Part shown: piece after piece, positions 36,201 through 48,200 of the stretch
How the letters are laid out: every line of letters begins with the position of its first letter
Numbering within the stretch: the stretch's first letter is position 1
From: Solanum dulcamara
Taxonomy: Eukaryota > Streptophyta > Magnoliopsida > Solanales > Solanaceae
Direction of reading: 5' to 3'
Length of the DNA: 64,000 bases
Assembly: GCF_947179165.1 (NCBI RefSeq)
Contig: NC_077240.1
Span: 49,412,501-49,476,500, forward strand
Program-made: the position numbers and the translations under genes
The notes under the pieces: model-generated
What the model was told of the DNA's origin: nothing
Databases searched by the model: none
Seen by the model: only the letters and a program-made list of their open reading frames with translations

Positions 36201-39200
36201 CGATAAACCTATGAGAGGACTCCTCTCGATACAACGCGACTAAGAAAAAACATAAATGAGGGAGACTCTCCCCTTCCATGTAAATACAAGAAAGAAACCT
36301 ACACTAGTCCTATTCAAATAAGCTATATTAGAAAACATAGCTAAATCGAAGTAGGTCAAGTATATGAACCTTCCGATTTCCATGGATTGAGATCGATCTT
36401 GTCATCGTTGTCCTTCTTAGGCTTGTCGTAACGAATTTGTCCATATGATGCGAGTGCGACAATCAAAAGGATTGCATTGTGCTGCTGCTAGTTTGGGAAT
36501 GTAGAAGAGTACCTCATTGAAAAGACTGGCTTTTTCAGGGTCGCTCGACTAAGGTCTCCGATCATCCGTTCGCGCTGTAACTTCTTGAGCTCTGATATTT
36601 TTGGAGTTACTGTAATCCTGCAACCCCAAGAGGCATTTTGGTGTGGTATGGTTCATGTTGTTGAATGTTGTTGAAAGATGCTGAGGTTGTGAACTGCTCC
36701 TGGATGTGCTGCTGCAGCCCTGTATGTTCTCCCTTGAAGCTGTTGCAAATTGTTGTTGCAGCTGCTTAGTATTTGTGGCTCTCCACAGATGCTGTATATG
36801 TCTTTGTAGCTCACTGAAATCTGCAGGACTAAGGTAACAAGAAACAACAAAACAAACATCCAAACAAGCCTCCTGAATTTCTGAAATTTCTGGAGTTGTT
36901 GGAGTTGCATCTTTTTGTCTTCTCAATGTGTGCCAAGGTGTTGTGAATTCAGCTGCTGTTGGATGGGCCATCAACCTGCAGCTGCACATGTAAAGAAGAA
37001 CAAGCACAGATGGTAGTGGTGGAGTTGTTGCAAGCCTATATGTCAAGCAAGCAAACAAACAAACAAGGCTCCTGCTACATCCTGTATCTGCACAACCAAA
37101 CAACCAAACAAACAAGCAAAACCTTGTAGTTTTGTGTGTGTTGCAGGCTGCTGAGGTTGTTGTTGGAGGATGATGTTGTTGGAAATTATAGCTTGCAGGC
37201 TGTTGTGGCTTTGAGTTTGTACTCTTGCCCTCCCTAGTAAATAGTTTGGTTGCATGGAAGAATTCCACTGTTTGGCAGGGGGTAGTTCCACATTTGCTGC
37301 ATAAACCAAGGAATCTGGAGCTGTTGCTTGTTGATGGCTTCCAAAACATCTGGAGTTGTTGTTGTTGGTTGTTACTTGTTGTTGGCTTCCAAACAGCCTG
37401 CCTTCTCCAAGCTTCAATTCCATTTTGTTTGCTGTGGTTGCTGGTAGTTTTTGTTGTAGTTGTGTGTTGTTTCAGGTGAGGGCTATAGCTCCACTTGTTG
37501 CTTTGTTGAGGGCTACATCTCTGGAAACCTGCACAAACAAACAAGGAAACACACAAGAAAAGCAATGATGTAGTTCTTAATGTTGTTGATAGTTCCTGAT
37601 TCATGAGTTTCCATATCCAATTGCTGTTGAAGTTGTTGATGTATACTGGAAAGCTACAAGTTCAGCTGCTGTACTTCCACTAGAAGAGGTTGAAGTTATA
37701 CAGAGATGTGTGTTATTGGTTGTGTTTATTTGGAAATTCAACTGAAGCAGCTGTGGTGTTGGCTGCTGCTGATTCTTCCCAAGCTCACAAATGGTGTATG
37801 CTGTATTGTAACTCCAGGTACCTGCAAATTCATAAGGACAATCCAACAAAACCAAACACAAACAAATACAAACAGAAAAGGACTTCCCCAGGTTGCTGTG
37901 GCTAATGAAGATTTGCTGTGTATTGGACCAATTGTTGTGACTGTAATTCCTCTTGTTCTTATTGATGATGAAGCATTCTAGGTTCTCCAAGAGTGTGTTG
38001 GAAAATGTTGGTGGGGGGATTTGTATCTTGCAGGCTGAAAGAAGTCTTTGCAATAGTCTTGCATCTCCAACCAGACTCCTAGGTGTCAATTGTTGCATAT
38101 TGCATCTGTTGTACCAAACACAAGCAAGGCTGTGCATGTTCTTCTTTCCATATTGCAGGTCATGTTGCAATTGTGAAGGTCTCTTGGTGGTCCAATCTGC
38201 AAGGTGGAACTTGTCATTGCTAAATTGAATCAGCTTCTGTGTATGCTCCTCCTCAGTCTGCATAACAGTAGGTTGGTTCCATTGTTTTAGCTCAGCATCA
38301 TACTTGTCTATCCCAAGCTTAGTCCAAGTTATCAACTGTTGCATCTTGCCATTGCTGAACCAGGAATTAAACTTGACTGGCCCTCCACTAGTTGGATGAC
38401 ATGGTGCATGTCTACAGGTGCCTACACAATCAAAAAAGAACAAGAAAAGGAAGAAAAGTTCTAATCTACTCCTAACCTGTAGAGTTAGTATGGTTATTCT
38501 ATGAATGCAAGGATCAAGGGAGATGTTCCCTTTTATAGTGGTCCTAACTGTAGAACCTTCAAAATAACTATATCTATGCATAGTAAAAGCCAAATTGAAG
38601 ATTAAGCTGGACCAACAAGGCTGGAAAGGTCATGGAGGTTTCTTGATTCTCTTTAGCCTTCTTCTTCTGAAGTTGGCCATTTCCAGCTTGTCAAGTTCAA
38701 GGTATGCTCTTGCCTCTTTAGGAAGCTCATGCTTAGTGAGATATAGCTTTGGGGCAGTGTATTTGTGACTATGTTTGGACAAGACATCAGCTACAAAATT
38801 GGTTTCTCTATAGGTGTGCCTGCATTTGAAAACCTGGAACTGATGGCTGATTTCCTGCAGTTGTTGAAGCTGTGCCTTGACATTCCATGGTGGTTGGGCT
38901 AAGTGTTTTATCCATTTGATTAGGAGCTCAGAGTCTACTTCTAGGATCACTTTTGTGTATCCTAATTGGAGACACCAAGTCAAACCAAAGATGGCTGCCA
39001 GCATCTCAGATTGGTTGTTTGTGCCTTCTCCAAAAGGGGCTGAAAAGGCAAAGAGAAGATCACCTTGAGGGTTCCTTAGCAGTCCTCCCCCTCCTATTTT
39101 TCCAGGGTTGTGAAGTGCACTACCATCAGTGTTCAGCTTCACCATGTGAGCTGAAGGTTTCTTCCAATAGACAGTACTAACAGTGACTTCATTAGTACAT

Positions 39201-42200
39201 TTTTCCACAAGAGGGACCAGTTCCCTCCAGTTATTTGGCCAGCTGATATAAGGGTATGTAGTGCTCAGCAGGTTGAAGTTGTCTTTGAACACTGAGTACA
39301 TCACTCTTGTAATGTTGGACTGCTTCCCCCCATATCTGATAGAACACCTATTTTTCCATAGGTTCCAACATATGAAGATTGGAGTAGCTTGTAGGATGAG
39401 CTTATGGACATCATTGTTGTATTTTGTGGACCACCACTTCATCATCAGACTTCTAAGGGGTGTGTAATCCTTGTTAATCCCCAAAGAATCAGCAAATACA
39501 CTCCAAACTTTCCTGGCAAAGTTTCCAGAAACAAATACATGGTCAATGGTATCCAATCCAGGTCTATAGCAGCAGTAACACTGGGCTGGGGCTTCTCCAA
39601 AGCTGATGAGTTTTTCATTAGTAGGGAGTTTCCCTCTAAGTGTTCCAGAGAAGAAAAGAACATTTAAAAGGTATGTGCTTGTGCCATGTTTGAGAATTGA
39701 TCCTTGTCCTGTTCCTTTTGTCCCTGATAAGTTCCCATGCAGAAGAGCAACTAAATTCCCCACTGCTATTAGGCTTCCATGAGGCCTGATCAAGCTTGTG
39801 AGGTTGATAGTTGATTTTAGTAGCTAGAATACTAGGTACGAACTGTGGAGGGGCTTCATGAGTGACCATTTCTGCATTCCATTGACCATTGATTATGAAA
39901 GAGGACACCTTTGTATTATTCAGTCTACAACTGACAGACCTGAAATTTGCTAAGGGGCCAACTCCCAACCAGTTATCCCACCAAAAAAGGCAAGAACCTG
40001 ATTGTAGCTGCCATTGGATATGAGGCTCAACATTGTGTTTGTTCTTCATCAGCTGTTTCCATATCAGAGATTGTCCTGTATGCCACTTTTTGGTTATAGG
40101 ATTTGATCTCTGACAGTACTTGGCTTTGAGGAACTCACCCCATAGAGAGTTCTTGGTTCTGAAAATCCACCATTGTTTGTATTGGAAAGACTTGGCTACA
40201 TCTGATATTAATCTCACTCCAATACCACCTTCCTCATAGGGATAGCTTAGATTCTTTCAAGAGGACCAATGATATTTCCTCTTTTTATTCTTCCATCCCC
40301 AGAAGAAGTTGGCTGTGATGCTCTGAATTTGCTTGATGGTGGTTGCAGGTGGGGAACTAGCCGACAGCAAGTGAATGGGAAGTGCCTGGATGACATGTTT
40401 AATCAAAGTAACTCTTCCTCCATAGCTGAGTAGCTTGGCTTGCCATCCATTTATCCTAGCCACAACCTTAGCAATAAGATCAGAGTAGTAGATGATCCTT
40501 TGCCTACCAATGTAGAGAGGACACCCTAAGTATGTGATAGGGCTATTCTTCTGCTTGAAGCCTGTAACATTCTTGATTCTTCTCACAGTAGAGTTGAAGG
40601 CATTAGGAGGCAGCATGTAGTGACTCGTCTCTGTTTATCAGTTGACCTGAGACATTCTCATAGGTATGTAAGGTCTCCATAATGAGCTGCAAAGTCTGAG
40701 ACCTCCCAGATGAGAAAATGATTATATCATCTGCAAAGCTGAGATGATTAATCTGAGGTCCTCTCTTTGCCATAAAGAAGCCATGATATTGTGGATGCTG
40801 ATGGAGATTGTTCAAGAGTCTAGATAGGACTTCATCACCAAGAATGAATAGGGCTGGGGAAAGAGGGTCCCCTTGTTTAAGGCCTCTTGTGGAGTGAAAG
40901 AAGCCATGCCTTGAGCCATTAATGATGATGGAGTACCAGTTATGTGACGTAAGTCTCCGTACCATGTCAATGAACTCTTCCCCAAAGCCCATTCTCCTCA
41001 AGACCAAGCATATATAGGACCAAGAGACTCTATCATATGCCTTGGCCATGTCTAGTTTGATAACAACATTACCTCCCACATTAGGCTTCTTGATTTCGTG
41101 GATGATCTCTTGGGCAAGCATTATATTCTCTGAGATGCTCCTGTTCTTAACAAAACCAGATTGGTTAAGAGATATGAGACTGGGCAGAATGGGAGCTAAT
41201 CTGTGTGTGAGAAGTTTGGAGATAATTTTGTTTGTGAAGTTGCTAAGGCTTATAGGCCTAAATTCTGATAATTTGTTAGGATGGTTTACTTTTGGGAGTA
41301 AAACCAAACAGGTATGGGTATAATATTTAGGTAAGGTTTGTCCACAGAAGAAGGCATGGACCACTTTGAGTAGATCCTCTTTTATAATATCCCAGCACAC
41401 TTGGAAGAACTTCCCATTCATCCCATCAGGGCCTGCAGCTGAATTCCAGGCTGAATTGGGATTCATGGAGAAGACAACAGTCCTTAGCTCTTCCATAGTA
41501 GGGATAGCTTGAAGATCTCTATTATGTTTAGCACTGACCGTCCTTGGGATACATTGCAGTGCATCCTCCTGAATATGTTCATCTTTACCAGTGAAAATGT
41601 GTTGGAAATGGTCACATGCAGCCCTGGCTATCTCATCATCTCCCTGCATCCAGGTACCCTCCTCATTTTGAATGCTATGGATATGAAGTTTCCTCCTCCT
41701 TCCTCTGATCAAAGCATGAAAATATTTGGAGTTCATATCACCTTCTTTAAACCATTGCAACTGAGTTTTTTGCTTGAGCATGGATTCCTCCATTTTCAAG
41801 TATCTAATATACTCAGCATTAATGGAATGAAGTTTTGTTCTGCACTCCTCATTGTTGACAGAGATCAGTTCCTCTTCAGCTTGTCTAGACTTTTCCTCAT
41901 ATTCTTTCACTTTGGGATAGATATCCCCAAACTGACAAGGGCTCCTATGTTGGTGCATAGTTAATGCAACATGAGACTTTACTTAAGGACCCCTTAGGTT
42001 GAGTCCCCATTTACATGCTACATTTGGTGCTAGGTCAATCTCACAGAATGATATTTAAATATCATAATAACATAAGCATTCATATAACTTTAGACATCAA
42101 ATCATCATTCGGTGGAATAGCTCATTAAAACATTTCATTTGATTCAAATATGTGAGAATTGTCCGTATCACATAGAATCCATTCTTTGGCTAAGGAGTCC

Positions 42201-45200
42201 TTTCATCACCATTCAATCATTTCTTCATTTCATAAGACTCCCTTTAACATAAACATTTACTTTCATAAAACCTTCATTTTGGAGTCAAAACTTTCAATTC
42301 AACTTCATTTCAACATGATGAAACTAGGCGTGTTCATTTCATACGACCTTCAAATACATTTAAAACAATGCTAGCATGCATGAGAGTGATGGAAATACAT
42401 CAATTAAAACATCTTTCAACAACCCACCGAATACACTTTAAAGCTACTTTCATGCCTTCGTGTAAGGAACTTGACAAATCATCCATTTCATAAAATTGAG
42501 AGTTATTATGTACCAATATAGGTAAATTCAAATAAATCATAATCTATGCACTTGGAATCATCATGCAAAAACCCATAAGATTTCATCATTTAAAATTGAA
42601 ATATTAGGTTGAGAAAACATTTGGGCTCTATGGGCGGAAAAACCCATGGATGAGACCCGCATACCTTGGGGAAACAATTCCTTAATGCAAAACTTGAAAA
42701 GAAATGAAGGCTTGATTTTCTTGGAGTGAAACCCTAGCTTTTTGGTGAAGAGGAAGACCTTGGGAGCTCTTGGGATGGTAGGGTTTGAGTTCGTAGAATG
42801 TGAGTGAGAGTGAATGAGTGTAGAAAGACTTGGGGTCTTTTAGATAGGTGAATTTTTCCTTCAAAATGACTCCACTTTGTGTTAAAACGCATGAAAAGAC
42901 CGAAATGTCCCTTTTAAAAAATTTGGCCGGACTGGCTTCACGGGGACCCTTCACAGTATGTGGTGCACATCATGGTCCATGGTGATTGCCTTTGGGAAAA
43001 TATTTTGGAGGTCTGCAGGGTAGGTCTCTAAACTTTCTCCACGGAGACATTCACGGTACGTGAACCGTGGCCGTGGTGTTGGTCCTGCAGGAAGACTTGC
43101 AGGAGTGACCATCACGGATCACACCACGGTCCGTGAAGAGCTCCACGGCCTGTGGTGGTCGTCCGTGGTCCTTGACTTGGAATGTTTTCTGAGGGCTTTG
43201 GAGAGGGGTCACCACAAAGAGCACTACGGTCCGTGGTGCTCACCACCTTTCGTGGTCCCTCGTCGTGTCCCTTACCTGCAGGTCTGATTCTCTAAATCTC
43301 CACCACGATTTCTCACCACGGTTCGTGGTGCTGACCACGGACCGTGATGGCCTTCTGTGGTTGGTACCTGGTGCCAGTTTTCTGCATTTTTCAGAGATTT
43401 CCTCCTTTTTCCTTGGTTTAGGACTTTTCGAATTTCCGATGTCTTACAATATCTCCCCCTTGGGAACATTCGCCCTCGAATGAGAATCACTAGCATAGAA
43501 AAAGACATGGCACGAGGACTAGCAACCCAACATGAATACGATTGACACTTGAAATGCATAAAACATGAGATCCTTAAACTTAATATAAATCATGACTTTA
43601 AAATTCAACTTCATGAACATGCATGCATATGAAGACTTTAGAAATCTGAAACATAAGAGTCTTAAACACTTGAGCATGAATAACTTAGTACCTTAGGCTT
43701 GAGTAGAATGAAAGAGATGTGGGTAACGTTTCATCATATCCACTTCCGCTTCCCATGTAGCACTTTCAACTTGTTGATTCCTCCAAAGGACTTTAACGGA
43801 TGCACCTTCTTTGTTCCTTAATCTCTTAACTTGTCGGTCCAAAATTTCAATCAAAACTTCTTCATAGGTCAAGTTTTCTTCAACACCCACTACTTCCAAT
43901 GGGACAATGGAACTAGGATCACCCACACATTTTCTCAACATAGACACATGGAACACCGAATGAACTGTGGCCATTTCCTAAGGCAATTCCAACTCATAAG
44001 CAACTTTGCCTATTCGCCTCAAGATTCTTTAAGGCCCTACATACCTATGGCTCAATTTCCCTTTCTTACCAAACCAAACTACACCCTTCATGGGTGAAAC
44101 CTTCAAATATACCCAATCATCCACATTAAACTCAAAATCCCTTCTCCTAGTATCGAAATAGGACTTTTGACGACTTTGAGCTGTCTTCAACCTTTCTCTA
44201 ATGACTCTCGCCTTCTCTAAAACATCAAGCACCAAATCGGAGTCCAACAAGGTCATCTCACCTACTTCGAACCAACCAACCGGAGACCTACATCATCTCC
44301 CATACAAAGCCTCAAATGGCGCCATCTCAATACTTGAGTGGTAGCTATTATTATAGGCAAATTCGATGAGTGGTAGATGATCACCCCAACTTCCGTTGAA
44401 CTCTAATACACAAGCCCTTAACATATCCTCCAGTGTTTGAATTGTCCTTTCGGCTTGCCCATCGGTTTGAGGATGGAATGCAGTGCTTAACTTTACTTTA
44501 GTACCGAGGCCCCTTTGAAATGATTTCCAAAAGTAAGAAGTGAATTGGGTACCACGATCCGAAATAATGGACAACGGTACACCATGCAACCTCACCAACT
44601 CCCGAATATACAACTTAGCATAATCTTCGGCACTATAAGAGGTCTTGACCAGTAGGAAGTGAGCCGACTTAGTCATTCTATCAACAATTACCCAAATTAA
44701 ATCATGACGTTTCCGAGTATGAGGCAAATCCACTACAAAATCCTTATTCACATCTTCTCACTTCCAAGTAGGTATTTCCATATCTTGTGCTATGCCACCC
44801 GGCCTTTGATGTTTCGCCTTCATTGTTGGCAATTTGAATATTCGGACACGAACCTTGCTATGTCCTTTTTCATGCCACCCCACCAATAAAGCTCATTCAA
44901 ATCTCGGTACATTTTAGTCGAACTAAGATGAATAGAGAATGAAGAATTATGAGTCTCCTTGAAAATCAAACTTCTTAGGCCATCAACATCCGGAACACAC
45001 AATCGACCTTGATAGTGTAGCACCCCATCTCCCCCTTGTGAAAAGACTTCTACCTTATTTTCTTTCACCTTCTTCTTTAACTCCACAAATGGCGGGTCAA
45101 GGTCCTGCTTTGTCTTAACATCCATCATCAAGGATGATTCGGACCCATTATGAACAACCACACCACCATCGTTGGAACCACTCAACTTCACCCCTAGCCC

Positions 45201-48200
45201 AGCTAATTGGTGAACATTCTTCACCAATTCCCTCTTTCCTTCATCAACATGGGCTACACTCCCCATAGACACTCTACTAAGTGCATCGACAACTACATTG
45301 GCTTTACTCGGATGATAATACACACTCATGTCATAGTCCTTGAGGAGTTCTAGCCACCTCCTTTGCCTTAGATTAAGGTCCTTTTGGGTGAACACATATT
45401 GGAGACTTGTGGTCGGTGAACACATTTACATGTACCCATAGAGGTAATGCTGCCAAATCTTTAAAGCACTCAAGATCATGGGTAGGGTAGTTACGTTCAT
45501 GCACTGTCAATTGCCTAGAAGCATAGGCTATGACCTTGCTATTTTGCATCAAGACGCAACCCAAACTAATATTTGAAGCATCACAATAAACTACAAACCC
45601 TTCTAATCCTTTCGGTAGAGTCAAAATAGGAGCGGAGGTAAGTCAATCTTTCAAAGTTTGGAAACCCTTTTCACACTCATCCGTTTCGTCCATATGAATT
45701 TCGCCTTCTTTTGGGTCAATTTCGTCATAGGAGAAGAGATTGAAGAGAACCCTTCAACGAACCTTCTATAATATTCGGCTAGACCCAAAAAGCTCCTAAT
45801 GTCCGAAGGAGACAATAGTGTAGGTCAATTCTTGTCTGCCTCCGTTTTCTTAGGATCAACCTTGATCCCATCATTGGACACTATGTGACCAAGAAATGCC
45901 ACCTCTTTTAACCAAAATTCGCACTTACTAAATTTTGCAAATAATTACGTATCCCTCAACGTTTGAAGCACAACCCTCAAGTGATTCTTATGTTCTTCCT
46001 CACCCCGAGAGTAAATTAAGATGTCATCAATGAAAACCACCACAAAGATATCAAGGTAGGGTTTGAACACTCTATTCATTAGGTCCATAAACATTGTCGG
46101 CGCATTGGTCAACCCAAACGACATCACCACAAATTCAAAGTGACCATACCTTGTCCGGAATGCTGTCTTGGGAATGTCACATTCCGTTACCAACAATTGA
46201 TGATAGCCGGACCGAAGATCGATCTTAGAGAAATGACTTGCCCCTTGCAATTGATCAAACAAATCATCTATTCTAGGGATTGGGTACTTGTTCCTAATGG
46301 TTACCTTGTTCAATTGTCGGTAGTCTATGTACATTCGAAGCGACTCATCCTTCTTTCGCACAAACAACACGGGGGCACCCCATGGTGAAATGCTTGGCCT
46401 TATGAACCCTTTTTCTAACAAGTCCTTTAACTGTTCCTTCAACTCCTTTAATTCTGCCGGGGCCATTCGATAAGGAGGAATAGAGATAGGTTGGGTACCG
46501 GGGAGAAGATCGATACCGAAGTCAATTTCCCTTTCTGGAGGAATACCAGAAAGGTCATCGGGAAACTCATTAATAAAGGGAATCGACTCAAGAGAAGGAC
46601 TTTCGAAGTCGACATCCCTAACCCTCACAATGTGATAAATGCAACACTTAGCAATCAACTTTTGGGCCTTAAGACAAGAGATGAACCTACCCTTCTCCTT
46701 TTGACCGTCATTGAAATGCAGTTATTCACATTCGATACATAAAATCTGCTTTAGGGAAAGGACTACTTTAGAAGACGGAGGAGATATGAGAAAATTGTTT
46801 GATATTCAGATGCAAATTGAGTAGGGTCACCTTGTGACAGACGATCCACTTCTGGAAATTGTGTTCTAATTGGGGGAAATTTGGTGTTTTGGAAAAGTAA
46901 AACAAAACGTGGTTGCTAGATCTATTGCAGAAGCAGAATATCGGGCTATGTGTGAACTCATATTGATCAAGCAACTATTGAATAAGTTAAAATTTGGAGA
47001 TACTAAAGGAATGGAACTTGTGTGCGATAATGAAGCTGCTCTTCACATTGCATCGAATCCAATATTTCACGAGAGGACCAAACACATCGAGTGTGATTGT
47101 CATTTCGTCAGAGAAAAGGTATTCTCAGGGGACATCGTCACAAGGTTCGTGCAGTCAAGTGATCAGCTTGCAGACTTATTCACCGAGTTTCTAGCCGGTC
47201 CCAGACAAGTTATATATGTAACAAGCTTGGTGCGTATAATTTGTTTGCACTTGCTTGAAGGGGAGTGTTAGAATCCTAGGAATATTCTATAGCATATGTG
47301 TAAATATAATTTACTCCTATTTTAGTTAGGGATTTATCTCCTTTCCTTTTTTAGGACATGTAAGCTTAAGCTATTTAAACCCCAATAGCTTGCGGGAATA
47401 ATCAAGCCGAGTTCTCTCTTAAGCTCTTGTCTTCTCACAACATCCTAATAATATCCTCCCGTATCATAATGTAACACATCTTAATAATATCCTCCCGTCC
47501 CTTTATTTCTCACAAATCCGTTTCTGGGAGAAGGATTTGGCTCGGGATTATCTTTTGGCATTTCTGGTGTTTACTGGCTTGCCTAGAACTCTAAGATTGG
47601 GATTTCAGCATTATCATGATAAGTCATGAACTGAGTTCTGCTTGGGATGTGATAATTGTGGGAAGGCAACTGAATAATCTTATTGCCACTGTCCTTAGAG
47701 AACTCTTGAATTTGGAATCAATGGCACCACAAAAGAGATCGACCTGGCAATAAGAGATGGAATAATGTCTTAACTGTGAGTGACTCCATGGTACAACTTG
47801 ATCCTTCTTTGCAGGAACTTCTAAGTTGTTGAAAGTTAGTGGTTGTGATCACTCAATCACGAAGTGATCTTCGCAATAAAGTTGTCAATATGCTTTTGAA
47901 GTATGGTAGTAGGACAAGCTCCTTTAAATTTCTTTATCATATGCGAGATCAAGACATGAATTTGTGGCATTTGATGATAAATGTTTATGCATTGAACGGA
48001 TTGGAAGTCAATGTTTGGATTTGTATGCTCAGATGAGGGAGCTGCATTTGAACCCAGAGAAGGAAAATTTTCTTGAAGATCTTGGGTTTTTGCCTTTCAT
48101 GAAATTGAACAGCTATTTGAGCTTCAGTGGTCTGGCTTTCTATTTGTTTTTTTGTGGTGGGACTAGAGCTATCTTCAAGAACCTGGCCAAACAGTCTCTG

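Larger units (their letters stand above)
35998..41934 (-). mobile_element. L1-type LINE, 5'-truncated, 14-bp TSD
   Basis: ACAAGGGCTCCTAT at 35984-35997 and 41935-41948 is a perfect 14-bp target duplication. A T-run at 35998-36006 is the complement of the poly(A) tail. The 5' end at 41934 falls between the endonuclease and RT domains, so endonuclease is absent and insertion used machinery supplied by another copy or was truncated during reverse transcription. It is about 5.9 kb, with ORF2 at 38630-41934 and an unusually long 3' part of 2.6 kb. Confidence 0.93.
35221..43448 (-). mobile_element. Gypsy LTR c (3' LTR of the minus chromovirus), split by an L1 LINE
   Basis: The terminus TGTCACGACC is at 35221 and the element-sense start TGTAAGAC at 43448. 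Removing the LINE and one target copy (35998-41948) leaves 2277 bases. Near its start, 42955-43345 holds many copies of a CACGG(T/A)CCGTG palindromic word. The polypurine tract AAGGGGGAGATAT-type lies at 43449-43461 (minus sense). Confidence 0.85.
32237..47439 (+). mobile_element. Copia B, full insertion with TSD ACATC, internally replaced by gypsy nests
   Basis: The LTRs are 32237-32583 (179 bp after removing its own insert) and 47266-47439 (174 bp), both starting TGTTAGAATCC and ending TCTCACA. ACATC at 32232-32236 and 47440-47444 is the target duplication. Primer-binding site TGGTATCAGAGC at 32584-32595. Gag-start resemblance at 32900-33060. RNase H end at 46775-47262. The middle of pol is absent. 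Confidence 0.88.
29455..47514 (+). mobile_element. Copia A: pol remnant and LTR, split by copia B
   Basis: The pol part is 29455-32096, the LTR begins near 32099 after the purine tract CTTAAGGGGATAG, and LTR sequence continues after the insertion at 47440-47514. The ACATC duplicated by copia B lies inside this LTR. A 37-base tandem word (GTAACACATC(C/T)TAATAATATCCTCCCGT type) straddles the site. The element is truncated at its 5' side within integrase, so no 5' LTR is present. Confidence 0.7.

Noticed and set aside
37225..38228. Several plus-strand frames of 70-91 codons
   Set aside because: Antisense shadows of the repetitive LINE 3' region.
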